A stretch of DNA of 34,484 nt from a virus. A model generated the notes under the pieces. The model saw only the letters and a list, made by a program, of their open reading frames with translations. It was not told the origin of the DNA and did not search any database. The DNA lies in IMG/VR virus record IMGVR_UViG_3300048839_000711, positions 1-34,484 of that record, one strand, 5' to 3'. Below, piece after piece: positions 31,743 to 34,484 of this stretch (positions are counted from its first letter, which is position 1; each line of letters opens with the position of its first letter). A program made the position numbers and the translations under genes.

Positions 31743-31856
31743 TTCTCTCCAGGTTATTTGGGTAATCCTATACCACGATGTTGAAGTAGCAAATGCGAAT
31801 TTGGGGATCGCATGTATTGTCAACATTCCCGCTGGTGAGAAACAGGTTATGCGGAC
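31743..31856 (-). other. Gap between zinc-finger and HTH genes, regulatory function unclear
   Basis: About 114 bases with no coding frame. A perfect -35-like TTGACA occurs at 31823-31818 on the minus strand, but no TATAAT-like hexamer lies 16-18 bases downstream, so I do not call a promoter. The heptamer TAACCTG occurs twice, just after the zinc-finger gene stop and just before the HTH gene ribosome binding site. Confidence 0.35.
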
Positions 31857-32285
31857 TCAATCCACGCTGGATGCGTACTCCGGGTGCTTCGTGTGCATGT
31901 GTCGTTGCAAATCTACAAAGGTGCGATTGCAGCATGGGCAAACGCCTTTGCTGACTCGATTCTTGATCCGCGTGACGACGCCCTTGGTTGCCGACAGTGA
32001 CCGCTCTGCCGCCTCTGCTCGCTCCTCTTGCCACTTCGCGGTCGCCTCCAGGTATTCGTTATTGCGCTTGACTCGGACTAGCTCGGCTTCCATTTCACGC
32101 CTGATTTTCTGATCGGGAGTTTCGCCGCCCCAACCTTGACAAGTTCCGCATGAAGGGCAATAGACGCTACGCTTTTTCCAAACTCTTGCGCGGTCGTTTA
32201 ACGTGTCGTCGATTGCGAACGTGCAACTGCATTCGCAACAAGTCACCGGATGGAATCTTGTTGACACTGCTTCGACAAATGACAT
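31857..32285 (-). CDS. Zinc-finger protein with C2H2 and coiled coil (142 aa)
   Basis: Start at 32285, with GGAG 8 bases upstream. N-terminal treble-clef or zinc-ribbon: C16, C19 (TCCECSC) and C43, C46 (YCPSC). A long helix from about 56 to 105 (basic then acidic; EMEAELVRVKRNNEYLEATA; EERAEAAERSLSA) is a coiled coil. The C-terminal 28 residues are a classic C2H2 finger, VCPCCNRTFVDLQRHMHTKH, with C116, C119, H129 and H134. C2H2 fingers are uncommon in bacteria but occur in phage and planctomycete proteins. Probably a DNA-binding early protein; target unknown. Confidence 0.7.
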   Translation of the reverse strand: MSFVEAVSTRFHPVTCCECSCTFAIDDTLNDRARVWKKRSVYCPSCGTCQGWGGETPDQKIRREMEAELVRVKRNNEYLEATAKWQEERAEAAERSLSATKGVVTRIKNRVSKGVCPCCNRTFVDLQRHMHTKHPEYASSVD

Positions 32286-32355
32286 TTCACTGACTCCTGA
32301 GATGGTAAACAATTGCGTGAACCGAAGGACGGCATCGGCTCTTTCGTGATGGTTA

Positions 32356-32380
32356 GCGTAACCGCCGTCCTCGGTTACGC
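32356..32380. repeat. 9-bp hairpin upstream of the zinc-finger gene
   Basis: GCGTAACCG and CGGTTACGC around a 7-base loop form a perfect stem-loop. It lies in the 111-base gap between the 65-aa gene and the zinc-finger gene (32285). No T-run follows on the minus strand, so it is not an intrinsic terminator. It may be an operator for a dimeric repressor or an RNA structure affecting the next gene. Confidence 0.55.
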
Positions 32381-32396
32381 AGGAAGTTCCCCGTAC

Positions 32397-32594
32397 CTAG
32401 CTTGGCCGCTGAACAAGGTGCAGCCCGTCTTCGCGTCGTTCGATCACATCACCCCAGTCCGCGTAGGCCCGATCTCCCTCGTGGTCAATGAACGGTACGA
32501 GCCGATGCAGGCGATGTTGCGGCACATCACCAACAAACGCGACAACTTCGCGGTAGTTGTTGGGATCTTTCGTGTATTCAATCTTTTCGACCAT
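32397..32594 (-). CDS. Unrecognised 65-aa early protein
   Basis: The ATG at 32594 overlaps the previous stop as TGATG and has GAGAGG about 5 bases upstream, so it is preferred to the GTG one codon earlier. The protein is acidic and compact (VEKIEYTKDPNNYREVVAFVG, DHEGDRAYADWGDVIER). No motif is recognised. It is typical of phage early-region genes of unknown function. Confidence 0.6.
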   Translation of the reverse strand: MVEKIEYTKDPNNYREVVAFVGDVPQHRLHRLVPFIDHEGDRAYADWGDVIERREDGLHLVQRPS

Positions 32595-32800
32595 CACAAC
32601 CTCTCACCAACAGACGCGGATCGCACTACCTCTAGCGACATCGATTCCAACGCCAACAAATGCCAGCCATCTTTAAGATGCCCAAAATCTCGCGGCTCCG
32701 TGACCGCGTCGGCAACTCCGCAAATCTCGCATTCGCCGTGATGCCATGTTGCGAACAAAGGTAATCTACGTCCGTACTTTTCGCCGCGCTCTCCCGCCAT
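32594..32800 (-). CDS. Small CxxC protein (68 aa)
   Basis: I place the start at 32800 (MAGERGEKYGRR); the frame is open further to 32863. WHHGECEICGVADAV, then RDFGHLKDGWHLLALESM, contains CEIC and several His residues, suggesting a small zinc-binding domain, a little like an HNH or zinc-ribbon fragment but without a full catalytic motif. It overlaps the next gene start. The first part of the long version overlaps the 131-aa gene, so the shorter start reduces the overlap to 35 bases. Function unknown. Confidence 0.5.
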   Translation of the reverse strand: MAGERGEKYGRRLPLFATWHHGECEICGVADAVTEPRDFGHLKDGWHLLALESMSLEVVRSASVGERL

Positions 32801-33161
32801 CTCTTTGCAGCCCCGTGATTGCTGACATTTTCGGATCAAACTTATCCAATACATGGCATTCAATCAGCCGAACAAGCGAATCTTTGGATCGCCCTCCCAT
32901 ATTTTGTTCCGTGCCGTCAGATCGTTGTTTCATCATCTGTGCCCGGTCGCATTCAATATCGCCCTCAAAGTATCCGACCGTCAAAATGTCCTTTGCCAAC
33001 TTTTCAGCGAAGTCCCTCGCAATGACCGATATCAACGACGGCAGGGCTGAGTCGTCACTGCCGCCTTTCGTTCGTGTAATCACCATCTCGGCGTCTCGCA
33101 TCAAATCTACCTCAGTTTTCATTTTTTCTTTGATCAAATTATTCATCTTCGTTTCGTTCAT
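32766..33161 (-). CDS. Unrecognised charged protein (131 aa)
   Basis: GGAG lies 8 bases before the ATG at 33161, inside the end of the small 24-aa gene, and the two overlap as ATGA. The protein is helical and charged, with NNLIKEKMKTEVDLMRDAEM, then LPSLISVIARDFAEKLAKD and a basic C-terminus (GGRARRKVRT). No membrane segment, no metal motif and no family recognised. It sits among early genes, so it may be a replication or host-takeover accessory protein. Confidence 0.55.
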   Translation of the reverse strand: MNETKMNNLIKEKMKTEVDLMRDAEMVITRTKGGSDDSALPSLISVIARDFAEKLAKDILTVGYFEGDIECDRAQMMKQRSDGTEQNMGGRSKDSLVRLIECHVLDKFDPKMSAITGLQRDGGRARRKVRT

Positions 33162-33232
33162 AGTGCTATCTCCAAAGGATGACGAACAAAAAATTGCATC
33201 GAAGTCGCGTCAGTGTTTTTTGATTCGTTCAT
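33158..33232 (-). CDS. Possible 24-aa small protein
   Basis: ATG at 33232 is preceded by AAGGA with 6 bases spacing, and the stop TGA overlaps the ATG of the 131-aa gene by 4 bases (ctATGA). The coding sequence (MNESKNTDATSMQFFVRHPL plus four residues) is not a low-complexity run. This fit to both the ribosome binding site and the coupled start argues for translation. The product may act mainly as a leader controlling the next gene, whose ribosome binding site lies within it. Confidence 0.5.
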   Translation of the reverse strand: MNESKNTDATSMQFFVRHPLEIAL

Positions 33233-33248
33233 GGTTTTCCTTCGCTGC

Positions 33249-33326
33249 TCACTCATTCCCTAGCGTCTCTGCGTCGTACATTTCGTCTGCTGTGGTTTCC
33301 TCGACGAAGTATATCGGCTTATCCAC
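33249..33326 (-). CDS. Possible 25-aa small acidic protein
   Basis: A GTG frame (MDKPIYFVEETTADEMYDAE plus five residues) lies in the gap between the 131-aa and 78-aa genes. The sequence is acidic and has normal codon use. An AAGGAG lies 11 bases upstream, slightly far. Another reading from an ATG just before it gives a poor basic peptide, so the start and even the frame are uncertain. Confidence 0.3.
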   Translation of the reverse strand: MDKPIYFVEETTADEMYDAETLGNE

Positions 33327-33330
33327 GCCA

Positions 33331-33567
33331 TTACTCACTCCTTACTCTTGCGGCTTTCTTGACTGCCGCCATCGGGTCGTGCCTTCCGGTTTGCATTACG
33401 GCCCAATTATCCAGGGCAGTAGAATGTTTGCACAACCAATCGAACGCAAACGCCTTGCACTTATCGCACTTACCGCAAGCAGAGCCAAGAGAAAAACATC
33501 CACGGCAAACAGCGGTAGAGCGCTGCATCGCAACGGAGTGGCGATCATCGTCTTTTGGTTGGTTCAT
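33331..33567 (-). CDS. Small Cys-rich protein (78 aa)
   Basis: The Cys pattern CRGC, then CGKCDKC, and one more cysteine nine residues on is typical of a small zinc-binding domain. GGGGA lies 7 bases before the ATG. It overlaps the end of the preceding 72-aa gene by 23 bases. The family is not recognised; small zinc proteins of this kind are common among early phage genes. Confidence 0.6.
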   Translation of the reverse strand: MNQPKDDDRHSVAMQRSTAVCRGCFSLGSACGKCDKCKAFAFDWLCKHSTALDNWAVMQTGRHDPMAAVKKAARVRSE

Positions 33568-33763
33568 TTGTCTTTCCCCACTCTCTAAACCCCTTCGTCC
33601 GCCTAATCGTCGATTCGATTATCTCGCTCTGTGACTGTTCGCATTGATCGAGGTATTGCTTCACCACTGGCGTCAGTGCGATCGACGTTGTGATCTTCGG
33701 TTCGCCGCGTACTGGCTTGCGGCCTGCTCCTTCGCGCTTGCCGCCGTGGTACTGGTTATTCAT
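33545..33763 (-). CDS. Basic protein with GGKREGAGRK motif (72 aa)
   Basis: The GGKREGAGRK start (residues 7-16) is a basic, glycine-rich motif found at the N-terminus of many small phage proteins, including small terminases and DNA-binding proteins. The following TSIALTPVVKQYLDQCEQS, then SEIIESTIRRTKGF, resembles a ribbon-helix-helix domain. It overlaps the end of the repeat-protein gene by 8 bases. It may be a transcription regulator; a role as small terminase seems less likely given its position far from the large subunit, but cannot be ruled out. Confidence 0.6.
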   Translation of the reverse strand: MNNQYHGGKREGAGRKPVRGEPKITTSIALTPVVKQYLDQCEQSQSEIIESTIRRTKGFREWGKTNEPTKRR

Positions 33764-34058
33764 TCGGTTTTGGTTGCTCTACGCCGTGGAGGTACCATTC
33801 CTTGTATCCATCTGCCAATTCAATCACTGGGCCGCCTTCTCTATGGAGTTTGCCGTTGAGATACCAGAACTCGGTGCCGTTTGCGCATTCAATCGCAGGT
33901 CCATCTTTTCGGTGATATTTGCCGTTTAGGTACCATGCCTTGGTACCGTTTACCCGTTCAACCGCTGGGCCGTCTTCTCGATGGAATTTGCCGTTGAGGA
34001 ACCAGAATTTGTTGCCGTATTCGTCTACTTCCATTTCGGGTTCGTTTTTGGTAGTCAT
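33756..34058 (-). CDS. MORN-like repeat protein (100 aa)
   Basis: Four tandem copies of a 23-residue repeat, W(F/Y)LNGK.H(R)(E/K)DGPA.E..NG. The copies are nearly perfect (FWFLNGKFHREDGPAVE; AWYLNGKYHRKDGPAIE; FWYLNGKLHREGGPVIE; EWYLHG as a partial last one), and the DNA shows the same 69-base period. The start is placed at 34058, where GGAGC lies 5 bases upstream, not at the longer frame to 34106. The repeats look like the MORN-variant family that forms stacked beta hairpins and can bind proteins or lipids. Phage early genes carry several such proteins; the target is unknown. Confidence 0.75.
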   Translation of the reverse strand: MTTKNEPEMEVDEYGNKFWFLNGKFHREDGPAVERVNGTKAWYLNGKYHRKDGPAIECANGTEFWYLNGKLHREGGPVIELADGYKEWYLHGVEQPKPNE

Positions 34059-34110
34059 TGTTTGCTCCGGTGGGTTTGAAGTTTTCGATTCGGCGAGTGT
34101 CATCACTAGG

Positions 34111-34359
34111 CTATTTGCGATCCATGTACGTTACATCAGAACAAATCAAGCCGTTCATTTCGTCAGCGTCTAGCCGAAGTTCCGCAGCGCACTCGTCGAT
34201 CGATTTGCCTTCGTAAACACAATCGGCTTCATCAAATCCAAAGATTGTTCGTGATTCACCCTCCCACTCGATGATTACTGTCTTGGTTTCATATCCTTGA
34301 TACATTTCCACGTCAGTTTCACGATCTGCGGAAATTACAAAATCTGTAAACTTGGTCAT
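34111..34359 (-). CDS. Acidic early protein, first gene behind the promoter (82 aa)
   Basis: GGAG lies 8 bases before the ATG at 34359. The longer start at 34395 would be leaderless behind the promoter and is rejected. The protein is strongly acidic (VISADRETDVEMYQGYETKT, VIIEWEGESRTIFGFDEADC, EGKSIDECAAELRLDADEM) with two or three beta strands and helices, and no recognised motif. Anti-restriction and host-takeover proteins are often similarly acidic, but this is only a suggestion. Confidence 0.6.
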   Translation of the reverse strand: MTKFTDFVISADRETDVEMYQGYETKTVIIEWEGESRTIFGFDEADCVYEGKSIDECAAELRLDADEMNGLICSDVTYMDRK

Positions 34360-34401
34360 CTTAGTTTCTCCGTTTGTGGGTTGTGTTGTCGTCATGCCCC
34401 A

Positions 34402-34429
34402 ATTATCGTCACCACGCTTGATTTGTCAA
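34402..34429 (-). promoter_or_regulatory. Strong sigma70-like early promoter
   Basis: On the minus strand, TTGACA (34429-34424) and GATAAT (34407-34402) are separated by 16 bases; the -35 is perfect and the -10 has one mismatch. Transcription would begin about 7 bases downstream, near 34395, and the first gene's ribosome binding site follows. AT-rich sequence lies upstream to the window end. It probably drives the early operon 34359-31506. Confidence 0.75.
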
Positions 34430-34484
34430 CAGCCATTCAAGCCCGTTTTCGTATTTTTTCTGGAATTATTTCCTCGCGTCTTTT

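Noticed and set aside
31795-31823. A third TTGACA promoter
   Set aside because: No TATAAT-like hexamer lies at the proper distance downstream.
1-34484. CRISPR array, insertion sequence or transposon
   Set aside because: No regularly spaced direct repeats, transposase gene or terminal inverted repeats were seen; the only tandem repeats are the coding repeats at 33756-34058.

Overview
The window is most of the late half of a temperate, long-tailed (siphovirus-like) bacteriophage, almost certainly one infecting a planctomycete of the Pirellula/Rhodopirellula type. The host call is an inference. It rests on the integrase, whose N-terminal motif (YRKHRASGQAVV, then a YLGP turn) is characteristic of planctomycete integrases, on the moderate GC content, and on the large beta-rich tail proteins of a kind common in planctomycete prophages. 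No database search was possible. Nearly every gene lies on the minus strand, so transcription runs from high to low coordinates. Many junctions are 1-4 base stop/start overlaps.

Layout in transcription order. 34484-31506: a promoter (TTGACA, 16 bp, GATAAT) followed by small early or accessory genes: an acidic protein, a MORN-like repeat protein, a GGKREGAGRK basic protein, Cys-rich and zinc-finger proteins, and a MerR/excisionase-like HTH protein. 31501-26682: a second promoter, then a tightly coupled cassette of six small membrane or exported proteins around a papain-like cysteine peptidase, the best lysis-module candidate. 26600-18676: a 200-aa probable virion protein, then a lambda-like head module: large terminase, a 114-aa unknown, gpW-like connector, portal, S49 protease with a nested scaffold start, decoration protein and major capsid protein. 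18672-12155: head-tail connector, tail terminator, tail tube, a tail assembly chaperone pair that appears to be joined by a ribosomal frameshift, a gp10-like protein, a 941-aa tape measure protein and a probable tail-tip protein. 12155-1967: beta-helix tailspikes, LamG-like proteins and large unrecognised tail-tip or fibre proteins. No sheath or tube-plus-baseplate set is seen, which argues for a non-contractile tail. The tape measure length suggests roughly 140 nm at about 1.5 angstrom per residue.

At 1674-1966 lies a gene-free region holding the 3' half of a tRNA-Lys(CUU), flanked by copies of an inverted repeat. The integrase (438-1673) is on one side and the late operon on the other. This is the arrangement of an intact attP, not of an integrated prophage end, and suggests that the sequence comes from a circular, replicating or virion form, or from a tandem insertion. 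A 5'-truncated unknown gene on the plus strand (1-457) converges on the integrase.

No repressor, replication genes, small terminase or intrinsic terminators could be recognised. The least explained parts are the peptidase/membrane cassette and the 7 kb of large tail proteins. The most useful hidden features are the frameshifted chaperone domain, the nested scaffold and two 23-24 aa genes that fit exactly into gaps.
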